Below, one piece after another: positions 18,039 to 26,445 of a stretch of DNA of 64,000 nucleotides. The DNA is taken from contig NZ_JALAHQ010000002.1 of NCBI RefSeq assembly GCF_036983985.1, positions 620,001 through 684,000 of the forward strand. The letters are read 5' to 3'. Within the stretch, counting starts at the first letter, position 1, and the number at the start of each line of letters is the position of its first letter. Origin of the DNA: Alishewanella metallidurans (GTDB lineage: Bacteria; Pseudomonadota; Gammaproteobacteria; Enterobacterales; Alteromonadaceae). Made by a program: the position numbers and the translations under genes. Under the pieces are notes generated by a model. The model did no database searches, was not told the DNA's origin, and worked only from the letters and a program-made list of their open reading frames with translations.

Positions 18039-18100
18039 TAACTTTGTAACTTTGGTAACTTTGGGGGTCAGATCCATTTGTTAATTCTGGATCTGACCCC
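18039..18100. repeat. Tandem TAACTTTG units and GGGGTCAGATCC inverted repeat
   Basis: Just past the transporter stop, three near-tandem units of TAACTTTG(G) run from 18039 to about 18063. They lead into a perfect 13-bp inverted repeat: GGGGTCAGATCCA (18064-18076) and TGGATCTGACCCC (18088-18100) with an 11-base loop. The GGGGTCAGATCC arm is a motif I associate with intergenic REP-like repeats in Alteromonadales and relatives. The hairpin lies between two convergent genes and could stop transcription from either side, though it lacks a T-run. Confidence 0.7.
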
Positions 18101-18111
18101 GACAGTGGGTT

Positions 18112-18435
18112 TTATTGGCCTCGCCACTGGGCGTGGCATAAAGATTCATATTTCTCTCGGCTAAGCAGTATCCGCGCTAAAACGATATCAGCTTCGCCCG
18201 CCTCACCCGTTAAACCAATTTGCGCTTCGAAATGTAGCTCGGGCTCTAAATCTTGCATCATCATATCGGCCCAGTCACCGTTAGGAATAACCAAGTCAAC
18301 ATAGCCTCGGTTTTCATAATGTTGCTGGTACTGGCCATAATCTTCAGCCGACAGGTTTTCGCTGGCCAACTCTTCAAAAATATCGAAGGCATGGTCACAT
18401 AATTCGTCCAACGTCCACAATTCTAAATCTTGCAT
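18112..18435 (-). CDS. DUF440 double-stranded-DNA mimic protein, YciU/HI1450-like
   Basis: This acidic protein matches the YciU/HI1450 (DUF440) family: the segments AFDIFEELASENLSAEDY, a WADMMMQDLEPELHFEA-like acidic stretch, and ARILLSREKYESLCHAQW line up with E. coli YciU. HI1450 is known to mimic dsDNA charge and bind HU-type proteins; the role here is inferred. An upstream ATG at 18477 would extend it by 14 residues, but GGAG stands 5 bases before the internal ATG (18433-18435), so the 107-residue form is preferred. Acidic Asp/Glu residues dominate and the ends are conserved. Confidence 0.82.
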   Translation of the reverse strand: MQDLELWTLDELCDHAFDIFEELASENLSAEDYGQYQQHYENRGYVDLVIPNGDWADMMMQDLEPELHFEAQIGLTGEAGEADIVLARILLSREKYESLCHAQWRGQ

Positions 18436-18530
18436 TGCTGCTCCGGTTATATTGTACTTAGGCCACTGGTCTTGCATTAGGGTAAATGCAATTACCCAAG
18501 CTGGTTATTGGCGCGCAGTATAGCAAGGCT

Positions 18531-18560
18531 TTGGCGAAAACACTGCTGTGCTGCTACACT
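18531..18560 (+). promoter_or_regulatory. Candidate sigma-70 promoter of rlmA
   Basis: TTGGCG (18531-18536) and TACACT (18555-18560) are separated by 18 bases and lie 30 bases ahead of the rlmA ATG. The match to consensus is only moderate. Confidence 0.3.
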
Positions 18561-18589
18561 AGCGGCCTTTTTTCTAAGCAGATTTTATT

Positions 18590-19387
18590 ATGTACCTGTG
18601 CCCGCTTTGCCAAACGCCATTATTACTTAATCTTAAACAGTATCAATGCACTAACAATCATAGCTTTGATATGGCTAAAGAGGGTTATGTTAACCTATTG
18701 CCGGTACAGCAAAAAAACTCTAAAGATCCCGGTGACAATAAGGACATGATGCAAGCTCGGCGCACGTTTTTACAAGCCGGTTGGTATGCGCCGTTAGCGC
18801 AGGCCGTAGCCCAGCTACTGGCTAAGCTAGCACCTAGTAATTTGCTTGATTTAGGCTGCGGCGAAGGTTACTACACTGGCCAGCTACAACATGCTTTAGC
18901 GTATACGGCGATTTACGGTATCGATATTTCAAAAAATGCGGTGAAATATGCCTCTAAAGCGTACTCAGCAATCAACTTTAGTGTTGCCAGTGCTTACCAG
19001 CTGCCGTTTGCTGCGAATAGCTTTGCTGCCGTAGTGCGCATTTATGCCCCATCTAAAGCAGAAGAGTTAGCCCGCGTGATAAAAACTGAGGGCCATTTAT
19101 TAACAGTGGTGCCCGGGCCAAGACATTTAATTGAGATGAAACAGGCTATTTATACGAACGTGCAATTACATAGCGATGCGATAGCACCAATTACTGGCTT
19201 TACGCATTTAAAACGAGAACGCTTGCAATTTCAGCTGCAGTTTAAACACGCTGATGACGTATTAGCCTTGATACAAATGGTGCCTTTGGCATGGAAGTTT
19301 ACCGCTGAACAAAAGCAGCAGTTTGCCGATACTGTACCGCTGATCAGCGTCGATTTTCTGATCGATTTATATCAAAAAACAACTTAG
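18590..19387 (+). CDS. rlmA: 23S rRNA (guanine-N1)-methyltransferase RlmA
   Basis: A 265-residue SAM-dependent methyltransferase. The N-terminal zinc site is present as Cys4, Cys7, Cys20 and His24 in MYLCPLC and QCTNNHSFD, followed by the RlmA-specific segment DMAKEGYVNLLPVQQ. The SAM-binding motif is LLDLGCGEGYYTGQL. E. coli RlmA methylates G745 of helix 35 in 23S rRNA. The gene is monocistronic, divergent from the DUF440 gene, and ends ahead of a structured intergenic repeat. Confidence 0.93.
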   Translation: MYLCPLCQTPLLLNLKQYQCTNNHSFDMAKEGYVNLLPVQQKNSKDPGDNKDMMQARRTFLQAGWYAPLAQAVAQLLAKLAPSNLLDLGCGEGYYTGQLQHALAYTAIYGIDISKNAVKYASKAYSAINFSVASAYQLPFAANSFAAVVRIYAPSKAEELARVIKTEGHLLTVVPGPRHLIEMKQAIYTNVQLHSDAIAPITGFTHLKRERLQFQLQFKHADDVLALIQMVPLAWKFTAEQKQQFADTVPLISVDFLIDLYQKTT

Positions 19388-19423
19388 TCATCTTTGTAAA
19401 GCCAACTTACCCAGTGCCAATGA

Positions 19424-19520
19424 GAACCGATTTGCTCTAAGCCAACCGTTGAAGGCATGGATGCCTGAAACGAGCCCCCATGGATGGGTTTACGGCGTGT
19501 TGGCGTGAGCAACTCGGTTC
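19424..19520. repeat. Structured intergenic element with nested inverted repeats
   Basis: The ends GAACCGATTTGCTC (19424-19437) and GAGCAACTCGGTTC (19507-19520) are inverted repeats of 14 bases with one mismatch. Inside them GCCAAC (19441-19446) pairs with GTTGGC (19499-19504). The centre holds two short hairpins, AGGCAT-GG-ATGCCT (19453-19466) and CCCAT-GG-ATGGG (19477-19488), both around CATGGATG. It lies between convergent genes. From memory, similar CATGGATG/ACGGCG mosaics recur between genes in Alteromonadales, so this is probably a mobile or repeated element that folds as RNA. Confidence 0.6.
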
Positions 19521-19530
19521 GTTAACCTAA

Positions 19531-20727
19531 CTAGTCAGCATTAGCCTTTAACTGGTCTTTTTTGTCTTGCTGCTGTTGATGAATGGCTGTTAATACACCT
19601 GACCAAAAGTACGTACCTAGCTCGTTAATTAAATTAGATTCGGCATTCATTAGCATGACCAAACCGAGCTGATGCTCGCGCGAATACGCTATTTCCGCCC
19701 GAAAGCCTTGCACCCAGCCACCGTGGTAAATTAATTCGTCTTGGCCAAACTGATATACCCGCCAACCTAAAGCATAATGGGCATCAGTTAAATAACGTCG
19801 CCATTCTTTGCGACGCAAATCACGACGGGTTTTCACCCGTTTTTTAGTAATAGTTTTTAATAATTCTTCAGATAATACCTTAGGGTTATGGCCTAACTGG
19901 GCGATTAACCAATAGCCAAGATCAATAGCGCTGGCGTTAACACCTGCCGCTGGACTGAAATGATAATAACTCTCGGCAACCTTAGTTGGGTGCCATTTAC
20001 CTCGGGCTCGCACATGCGGCATGGCACGGTTTTCTGTACTAAAAAATCCATCTAGCCCTACCGATGCTGTAGGTAACTGTAACGGCTTTATAATGCGTTC
20101 TTCTAATAATTGCGCGTACGTTTTTTTTGTGGTTTTTTGAATAACTTGATCAATTAAGCTAAACAGTACATTTTGATAACCGTAGCACTGTCCGGGGTTA
20201 CATAGCGGATCGATTTTACTAAATTGCGGTAAAATTTTATCAAGCGGCACGTTAGCTTCTATTAGGTTATCGTAGGCATTGGCCATTACGCCGGTACTTT
20301 GCGATAACAAATGCTCAAGTGTTAGCTGGCTATTGTATTTCTTTGTTTTAAAAGAAAAATCAGGTAAGTATTTTACCAGCTTGTCGTCCCAGTTAAAGTT
20401 ACCTTCGCTGGCCAAAATACTGGTTAAGCCACCAGCAAAAGTTTTTGATACTGAAGCAATACGAAACACGGTATTGGGGTCAACCAATTCAGGTAGGCCT
20501 TTTTCCCTTACACCAAAACCGGCAGTAGCAATAATTTTATTACCTTGCACAATGGCATAAGCTCCGCCAGGAATATCTTGCTCGCTAAGTTTACCGGCAT
20601 AGTATTGCTCAAAGTCGGCGATTAGCGCCGCAAGTTCATTTTCCCCCTGCGCTATAGCGTCATCATCGCTGGCCTGAGCAAAGCCATTAAATGCCAAAGC
20701 TAGCACTATAAAAAAAAGCGGTTTCAT
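19531..20727 (-). CDS. Exported serine hydrolase, class C beta-lactamase/PBP-like fold
   Basis: A 398-residue protein with a signal peptide (about residues 1-19). The active-site motifs of the beta-lactamase-related family are present: SVSK (Ser92, Lys95), YQN (Tyr184, Asn186), and a HGG triad in place of KTG within YHGGWVQGFRAE. It may be a periplasmic esterase, D-aminopeptidase or carboxypeptidase; true beta-lactamase activity cannot be claimed. It is 22 bases downstream of mlaA and may be the last gene of that operon. The C-terminus is Gln/Lys-rich. Confidence 0.82.
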   Translation of the reverse strand: MKPLFFIVLALAFNGFAQASDDDAIAQGENELAALIADFEQYYAGKLSEQDIPGGAYAIVQGNKIIATAGFGVREKGLPELVDPNTVFRIASVSKTFAGGLTSILASEGNFNWDDKLVKYLPDFSFKTKKYNSQLTLEHLLSQSTGVMANAYDNLIEANVPLDKILPQFSKIDPLCNPGQCYGYQNVLFSLIDQVIQKTTKKTYAQLLEERIIKPLQLPTASVGLDGFFSTENRAMPHVRARGKWHPTKVAESYYHFSPAAGVNASAIDLGYWLIAQLGHNPKVLSEELLKTITKKRVKTRRDLRRKEWRRYLTDAHYALGWRVYQFGQDELIYHGGWVQGFRAEIAYSREHQLGLVMLMNAESNLINELGTYFWSGVLTAIHQQQQDKKDQLKANAD

Positions 20728-20749
20728 GTTGACCTTGCTTCTGTTGGCA

Positions 20750-21538
20750 TTAATCTAAGTCGTCCAGTAAATCATCAAATACGTCTTCGTCAATATCAGG
20801 CTCTGGCGGTTGTGGTGGGTTGCCGTCAAACACTTTAAATTGTTGATACTGAAAATATGACTCTTTAATAAAGGCATAAGGGTCTAGCGATTCATCTAAC
20901 ATATTTTCCATCGACATTAACTTTTCACGACCATCAAGTGCCGCGATAGCACCGCGCGCTATCGTCAGCGGCGCATTTAACAATGCTAATGGAAAATACA
21001 AATTATCGACTACTTTACCTGTGGTATCGCGCACTGTGGTAGGGCCAAGTGCAGGTAACATGAGGTAAGGCCCATTACCTGCGCCCCATACGGCGAGTGT
21101 TTGGCCAAAATCTTCGTCTTGCTCGACTAAGCCTATTTTTGTCGCCACATCAAATAAGCCAAATATACCCAAGGTGCTATTAACTAAAAACCGCCCCGCG
21201 CTAATGGCGGCACTTTGCGGTTTAGCTTGCAGGGCGCCGTTTAAAAAACTGGCTGGTTCGTTCAAATTGCTGGCCACATTCACTAAGCTTTTGCGCGCAG
21301 GTTTAGGCACCACAGCCATATAGCCGACGGTTACTGGCCGCAAAAAATATCGGTCTAAAATATCATAGTTGAAATCCCAGAACGGCCGGTTAATGGTTTC
21401 TAAGGGGTCACGGTTATCAACGTAACGCTGCTGGGGTGCATTGTTAGCCTCTTGCGCAGGTTGTGCCGGTTTGCTGGCACAACCTACTAATACTGAGACA
21501 ATTAAAACTAGGGCTAATTTAAATAGTGAAAGCCGCAT
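20750..21538 (-). CDS. mlaA: Outer-membrane lipoprotein MlaA (VacJ)
   Basis: A 262-residue lipoprotein. The lipobox LVGC places the lipidated cysteine at residue 20. The body matches MlaA/VacJ: RDPLETINRPFWDFN, the NNLNEPASFLNG-like segment, and YLMLPALGPTTVRD. MlaA removes misplaced phospholipids from the outer leaflet of the outer membrane and passes them to MlaC. It starts one base after ccmI, so it is co-transcribed with the ccm operon here; the other mla genes are not in the window. The acidic tail (DIDEDVFDDLLDDLD) is unusual but common in related genera. Confidence 0.93.
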   Translation of the reverse strand: MRLSLFKLALVLIVSVLVGCASKPAQPAQEANNAPQQRYVDNRDPLETINRPFWDFNYDILDRYFLRPVTVGYMAVVPKPARKSLVNVASNLNEPASFLNGALQAKPQSAAISAGRFLVNSTLGIFGLFDVATKIGLVEQDEDFGQTLAVWGAGNGPYLMLPALGPTTVRDTTGKVVDNLYFPLALLNAPLTIARGAIAALDGREKLMSMENMLDESLDPYAFIKESYFQYQQFKVFDGNPPQPPEPDIDEDVFDDLLDDLD

Positions 21539-21539
21539 A

Positions 21540-22736
21540 TTAGGGTTCCAAGGTTAAAGAAATAGTAAGGCTTTGCTGAGTAAACTGTAAAGTATCGGAC
21601 ACGGTTTGAATATCGCCAGGACGCTGTTCAACAGTGCCTGACAATGACATACGTGCTACAACCTGAACCTGATCAGAATTGGCTAAGCTCCACCCGGCTT
21701 GCATGGCCATTTGCTCTGTAAGTTGCAGTTCTACCTTGCCTTCAGGTAAGGGAATACGCTGCACGGCTAGCGGCAAGGCCGCGCCATCTACCGCACGGGC
21801 GAATAAAAACAAACTGGCTTCTGGGTTAGCTTGCTTTAGCTCAGGTGCAACGTTTAAACGTACGTTAATAACACGCCCAGCCACTTCAACTTTTACGCCC
21901 AGTTCTTTTAAGCGCTGCTGCACCGCACTGTAGCGCGGATCGTCTTGGGGTAATTGCGTTAATAACAACTGCCATGCACTCGTTGCTTCGGCGAGATCGC
22001 CTTTTTCATAGGCGATCAACGCCATTAACGATAACGCATCGCTATTTTTGGGCTCTTTAGTTAGTATTTTCGCTACTGCTCGTCCAGCTCTAGCCAAGCT
22101 AGCGTCATCGGCCAGCAAAATGAGTGCCTGCGCATAGCTAAGCAATAACGGAGTACGTTCTGGAGTTAAACGCAGCGCGCGCTCAAAGGCAGCAACCGCT
22201 TGCTCTACCGCGCCCTGTGATAAGCGAATACGGCCAAGTAACATCCATGCTACCGCATCATCGCCCTCATTCGCTAAACGCGTGCGAAGCGCTAGCGCAA
22301 ACCATTCAATTTCTTGCTCAGATAGTGGCTCGCCTTGGTTTAATAGCGCTCGTTCGCCATACTGTTTTAGATTTTGCTGTGCTTGTTGCCAGTCAGCTAG
22401 CTGTTGGTAATGCCCGCTGAGGCTATAAATTGCACCAACCAGCACTGCAACAATAACCAGCAACACGGCCGGCAATTGCCAGCTTGGTTTGGCTGACAAA
22501 ACTGCGGCTGACTGTGTTTTCTGCAAAAACTGGCTTTTTAACTCTTGGGCTGCACTATCAAAATCTTGCTCGGCTAGCTCACCGCTGTCTCTTGCTAGGG
22601 CTAATAGTTGTAACCGCTCTTCAAATAATTGGCTTGGTGTTTGCTGGGGTAAATTAGCGGCACGTCTAGGCCAGAATAAACATAGCGCAGTGAACAACAA
22701 CATGCATAAAGCGGCAATTAAAACAGGCCAAATCAT
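21540..22736 (-). CDS. ccmI: Cytochrome c maturation protein CcmI
   Basis: A 398-residue protein with two N-terminal membrane segments (about 1-22 and 89-108) separated by a leucine-zipper-like cytoplasmic loop, then periplasmic TPR repeats (about 155-270) and a C-terminal beta domain. CcmI holds apocytochrome c and presents it to CcmH/CcmF for haem attachment. Its ATG overlaps the ccmH stop by 4 bases. It is the final ccm gene of the operon. Confidence 0.9.
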   Translation of the reverse strand: MIWPVLIAALCMLLFTALCLFWPRRAANLPQQTPSQLFEERLQLLALARDSGELAEQDFDSAAQELKSQFLQKTQSAAVLSAKPSWQLPAVLLVIVAVLVGAIYSLSGHYQQLADWQQAQQNLKQYGERALLNQGEPLSEQEIEWFALALRTRLANEGDDAVAWMLLGRIRLSQGAVEQAVAAFERALRLTPERTPLLLSYAQALILLADDASLARAGRAVAKILTKEPKNSDALSLMALIAYEKGDLAEATSAWQLLLTQLPQDDPRYSAVQQRLKELGVKVEVAGRVINVRLNVAPELKQANPEASLFLFARAVDGAALPLAVQRIPLPEGKVELQLTEQMAMQAGWSLANSDQVQVVARMSLSGTVEQRPGDIQTVSDTLQFTQQSLTISLTLEP

Positions 22737-23206
22737 GGTTTTTTACTCCGGTAACGGGCGATAAGTTGATCAAGCTCGGCCTCTGACGTAGGTTGTATTG
22801 CAGCATCTGAACCAATAGCTTGACGAGAGCGACGCACAATACCCGTAACCAATAATGCCAATAATACCAGTAACGGCAGCAACCATAACCACAAGGTGTA
22901 GCGATTAACCGGTGGAATGTAATGCACAAAATCGCCATAGCGATTAATCATATAATCGAGTATTTGTTGCCGGCTTTTACCTTCGCGAATTAACTGATAG
23001 GTTTTGCCTCGCATATCAACAGACACCACGGCATGCGAGTCGGCAATATTTTGGTTTTGGCACTGCGGACAGCGTAACTCTGCAGTAAGTTGCTGATACA
23101 ATTGGCGTTGCTGTTCGTTATCAAACTGCAATACTTCTTGGCTATAGGCATTAACACTGCTAAACAACACCCAGCAGAGTAACGCGAATACACTGAGTGG
23201 GCGCAT
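22733..23206 (-). CDS. ccmH: Cytochrome c maturation protein CcmH
   Basis: A membrane thiol-oxidoreductase subunit with a signal sequence (about 1-20), the haem-lyase motif LRCPQCQNQNIADS (Cys46 and Cys49), and one membrane helix near residues 98-120. It reduces apocytochrome cysteines with CcmG. The chosen ATG overlaps the ccmG stop as TAATG and has GGAG 8 bases upstream; a GTG five codons earlier (23221) is less likely. The length of 157 residues matches stand-alone CcmH, with CcmI as a separate protein. Confidence 0.92.
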   Translation of the reverse strand: MRPLSVFALLCWVLFSSVNAYSQEVLQFDNEQQRQLYQQLTAELRCPQCQNQNIADSHAVVSVDMRGKTYQLIREGKSRQQILDYMINRYGDFVHYIPPVNRYTLWLWLLPLLVLLALLVTGIVRRSRQAIGSDAAIQPTSEAELDQLIARYRSKKP

Positions 23207-23778
23207 TATGGCGTTCTCCACTGCTGATATAACGGCGCCAGTTTACTGCGCCACACCATAGGATTAATATCGCCAATATGATGCGCTCGCACTATGCCGT
23301 TAGCGTCAATAATAAAGGTTTCTGGTGCGCCACTAACGCCAAGATCGAGTGACAAGCTGCGCTTAATATCTAGCATATTAAATTGATAAGGATCGCCCTG
23401 TTGCGTTAATTTTTGCTGTACGTCTTGCTGTAATACCGCAAGATTAAACGGTGCATCAAAGGTGGGGTCACGCGGCAGTTCATAATACAACCCAACAATT
23501 TTTACGCCCTGCTTACGCAATTCGGCTAGATAACCCAGCTCAGCGTTACAGGTAGGACACCAAGTGCCCCAGACGTTTAATAAATAGGTTTCGCCTTTTA
23601 GTTTTTCTGGCGTCCAGATTTTTTTTGGCTGCATTAAATCAGCCAAGGCAAAATCAGGTAAGGCTTTGTTTAAACTGGCTGACTCGCGCTCACGCGGATC
23701 AGAAAACAGTCCACTAAGTAAAAATAGCGTTAACGCCAAAAATGCAACTAAGGGTACATAAAACAGCACTTTACGCAT
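23206..23778 (-). CDS. ccmG: Thiol:disulfide interchange protein CcmG (DsbE)
   Basis: A 190-residue thioredoxin-like protein anchored by one N-terminal membrane helix (about 5-24). The redox motif is WCPTC (Cys74, Cys77), within NVWGTWCPTCNAE, and the cis-proline loop is in GAPETF. It keeps the CXXCH cysteines of apocytochrome c reduced in the periplasm. The 5' end overlaps ccmF and its stop overlaps the ccmH start. Confidence 0.94.
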   Translation of the reverse strand: MRKVLFYVPLVAFLALTLFLLSGLFSDPRERESASLNKALPDFALADLMQPKKIWTPEKLKGETYLLNVWGTWCPTCNAELGYLAELRKQGVKIVGLYYELPRDPTFDAPFNLAVLQQDVQQKLTQQGDPYQFNMLDIKRSLSLDLGVSGAPETFIIDANGIVRAHHIGDINPMVWRSKLAPLYQQWRTP

Positions 23779-25744
23779 CAGCTACTCCCGCTACTGTTGC
23801 ATCAGTCGTTGTCGTTTTTCGCCGATAACGTTTATCGGCCAAAGCTAATAGTGCACCTAGCGCCATTAACAGACCGCCGAGCCAGATCCAACGCACAAAG
23901 GGTTTTACTTGAATACGCAGTGCCCAAGCACCACCGGGTAACTCTTCAGCTAGCGATACATAAAGATCACGGCTTAAACGCGCATGTACCGCAGATTCGG
24001 TCATTACCGTACGTTGAATACGATAAAAGCGTTTTTCGGCGTGTAAATGGGTAACAAATTGGCCATTTTGCCGTACATCTAGCTCAGCAGCTTGCCCGCC
24101 ATAGTTAGCACCATTTAAATCGTACACATCGGTTAGTGTAAACTCATAGCCGGCCACTGTGGCGGTGTCACCTTCTAGCATGCGAACATCGCGCTCGGTG
24201 GTATAGGTTTTGGTCATAGCAACACCGATTACCAGTACCGCAAAACCGATATGCGCCAAGGTCATACCATAGTGGCTCGCATTAAGTTTAGTGATGCCTT
24301 TACCAATAGAACCAAATTGACGTAAGCGCAGCACCACCTCGGCTAAGGCGGAAATACCCACCCAAGCACCTAACAACATGCCAAGTAAGGCCAAGTTTGC
24401 TTGCACGCTTTGCATGCTAGATAACACACCCAGAGCAATAGCTAATGCGGCTATTGCCACTAAGCTAAGCGGACGCATTAATGGCATAACCTGCTGTTGT
24501 TTCCAGCGTACCCAAGGGCCTAGGCCGAGTAAGAGCGCAAAGGGGATCGAAAGATAATAAAACATTTGATTAAAAAATGGTTCACCAATAGAAATAGAAC
24601 CTAAGCCCAACTCTTTATGAAATAGCGGAAACAAGGTGCCTAAAAACACGATTAAACAGGCAGTAAGCAAAAATATATTATTGCCCCACAGCAGCATTTC
24701 ACGAGAGAACAACTGATACCTAGCTTGGCTACGCACTGAATTCATCCGACGGCCATAGAGCAGCAATGAGCCACCCACGACCAGCAATAAAAACACTAGC
24801 AAATACAAACCGCGACCAGGATCGGTAGCAAATGAATGCACCGATACCAACACACCGGAACGCACTAAAAATGCACCGACTAAACTTAAGGCAAATGCCG
24901 CTAACGCCAATAATACGGTCCAGCTTTTAAAAGTGCCGCGCTTTTCGGTTACCGCTAAACTATGAATTAAGGCCGTACCAACTAACCAAGGCATAAAAGA
25001 GGCGTTTTCTACCGGATCCCAAAACCACCAACCGCCCCAACCCAGTTCGTTATAAGCCCACCAGCTACCTAGCATAATGCCAAGGGTTAAAAACAACCAC
25101 GCAGCCAGCGCCCAAGGCCGAACCCAACGCGCCCACACACTGTCGAAACGGCCGCTCATCAGCGCCGCGATAGCAAAGGCAAACGCCACAGCAAAACCGA
25201 CGTAGCCCATATACAACATGGGCGGGTGCATAATCATGCCGAAATCTTGCAATAATGGGTTAAGGTCGCGCCCTTCTACCGGAAAGAACGGTAAACTGCG
25301 CAAAAATGGGTTAGACATAAACAAGGAAAAGGCAACAAAACCCGCACTGATTAAACCCAAGATACCCAGTATGCGCCCCTGTAATAACAAGGGTAATGCT
25401 TTAGAAAACTGCGCTACCAACGCTGTCCAAAACGCCAACATTAATACCCATAGCAACATTGAGCCTTCGTGAGAGCCAAAACTTGCGGTAACTTGGTAAT
25501 ACCAAGGCAAAGTAGAGCTGGAGTTTTGTGCCACGTTAATAACGGTAAAATCGTTATGACAAAACGCATAAACTAATGCGGCCATTGCCACTAAAGCAAA
25601 AGCAAACTGACCAAACGCCAACGGTTTAGCCAACAGCAGCAAACGCTGATTAGCTGTAAAGCTGCCCAGCAGTGGCACTACTGCCAGCAGTAACGATAAG
25701 GCAAAAACAAAGGTAAGCGCTAGCTGTCCGGCTTCAACTATCAT
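23771..25744 (-). CDS. ccmF: Haem lyase subunit CcmF
   Basis: A 657-residue polytopic membrane protein with the haem-handling WWD segment GGWWFWDPVENASFMPW (about residues 235-252) and flanking histidines. It has about fifteen hydrophobic segments and a periplasmic domain near the C-terminus. CcmF with CcmH attaches haem from holo-CcmE to apocytochrome c. Length matches the family. It begins immediately after ccmE. Confidence 0.95.
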   Translation of the reverse strand: MIVEAGQLALTFVFALSLLLAVVPLLGSFTANQRLLLLAKPLAFGQFAFALVAMAALVYAFCHNDFTVINVAQNSSSTLPWYYQVTASFGSHEGSMLLWVLMLAFWTALVAQFSKALPLLLQGRILGILGLISAGFVAFSLFMSNPFLRSLPFFPVEGRDLNPLLQDFGMIMHPPMLYMGYVGFAVAFAFAIAALMSGRFDSVWARWVRPWALAAWLFLTLGIMLGSWWAYNELGWGGWWFWDPVENASFMPWLVGTALIHSLAVTEKRGTFKSWTVLLALAAFALSLVGAFLVRSGVLVSVHSFATDPGRGLYLLVFLLLVVGGSLLLYGRRMNSVRSQARYQLFSREMLLWGNNIFLLTACLIVFLGTLFPLFHKELGLGSISIGEPFFNQMFYYLSIPFALLLGLGPWVRWKQQQVMPLMRPLSLVAIAALAIALGVLSSMQSVQANLALLGMLLGAWVGISALAEVVLRLRQFGSIGKGITKLNASHYGMTLAHIGFAVLVIGVAMTKTYTTERDVRMLEGDTATVAGYEFTLTDVYDLNGANYGGQAAELDVRQNGQFVTHLHAEKRFYRIQRTVMTESAVHARLSRDLYVSLAEELPGGAWALRIQVKPFVRWIWLGGLLMALGALLALADKRYRRKTTTTDATVAGVADA

Positions 25745-26245
25745 TTAGTATGATCCTTGCGTCGGTTTATTTGTGCTGGCATCAAGCTGTGACGGCGGCA
25801 CATGTTTAATTCCTTTCATCGCCTCAGCAACTTCTGGTGGCATATATTCTTCGTCGTGCTTGGCTAATACTTCGTTGGCTTCGATGGTAGTGGCGTCAAC
25901 TAGTGTACCCTGCGCTACTATGCCTTGGCCCTCACGAAACAGATCAGGCAAAATACCTTTATAAGTAACATGCACTAACGGCCCAGTGTCGACTAAATCA
26001 AAGCTCACTTGTAACGAATTAGGATCACGCTTTACTGAGCCAACAACTACCATGCCGCCAATACGCAAGCGCTGGCCGATTTGCGGTTTAACCTTGTCAT
26101 TGCCCAATCCATCGATTAATTGCGATGGCGTATAAAACAAATCAATATTTTGCTGTAATGCGTATAACATTGCACCAACGGCACCGGTTAACAGGGCAAT
26201 GACCACGAGGATAGCGAGTAAACGTTTCTGACGTCTTGGCTGCAT
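25745..26245 (-). CDS. ccmE: Haem chaperone CcmE
   Basis: A 166-residue protein with an N-terminal membrane anchor (about 9-29) and the periplasmic OB-fold. The covalent haem-binding histidine is His130 in LAKHDEEYMPPE, with Tyr134 as the likely axial ligand. It carries haem from CcmC to CcmF. Its start overlaps the ccmD stop by one base (TAATG). Confidence 0.95.
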   Translation of the reverse strand: MQPRRQKRLLAILVVIALLTGAVGAMLYALQQNIDLFYTPSQLIDGLGNDKVKPQIGQRLRIGGMVVVGSVKRDPNSLQVSFDLVDTGPLVHVTYKGILPDLFREGQGIVAQGTLVDATTIEANEVLAKHDEEYMPPEVAEAMKGIKHVPPSQLDASTNKPTQGSY

Positions 26246-26445
26246 TATTTTGTTTGCTCCTGATATTGCTTCACACGTTGCTCGCGCGCCAACCTTGATT
26301 GCAGTTGACGTTTAAATTGTTTTTGTTGGTAATGGCTATAACCCGTTAACGCTACTAATAACAAATAAGTAATGCCAAACGACAACCAAACAAATAGCGC
26401 ATAGCCACCCATATGCCAAAAATCGGCCATTGACTGAAAATACAT
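26245..26445 (-). CDS. ccmD: Haem exporter accessory protein CcmD
   Basis: A 66-residue protein with one membrane helix (about 12-33) and a basic cytoplasmic tail, starting with MYFQSMADFWHMGGYALFVW, which is typical of CcmD. It stabilises the CcmABC complex and helps release holo-CcmE. It is packed between ccmC and ccmE with no spacer. Confidence 0.9.
   Translation of the reverse strand: MYFQSMADFWHMGGYALFVWLSFGITYLLLVALTGYSHYQQKQFKRQLQSRLAREQRVKQYQEQTK

Noticed and set aside
18039..18063. TAACTTTG tandem as a CRISPR-like or satellite array
   Set aside because: Only three short units with no spacers.
18112..18477. RraB-like or longer form of the acidic protein
   Set aside because: Sequence matches DUF440 (YciU) instead of RraB, and the longer start has no ribosome site while the internal ATG does.
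19531..20727. Antibiotic-resistance beta-lactamase (AmpC)
   Set aside because: The KTG motif is replaced by HGG and the protein is closer to the broad serine-hydrolase family; resistance cannot be inferred.
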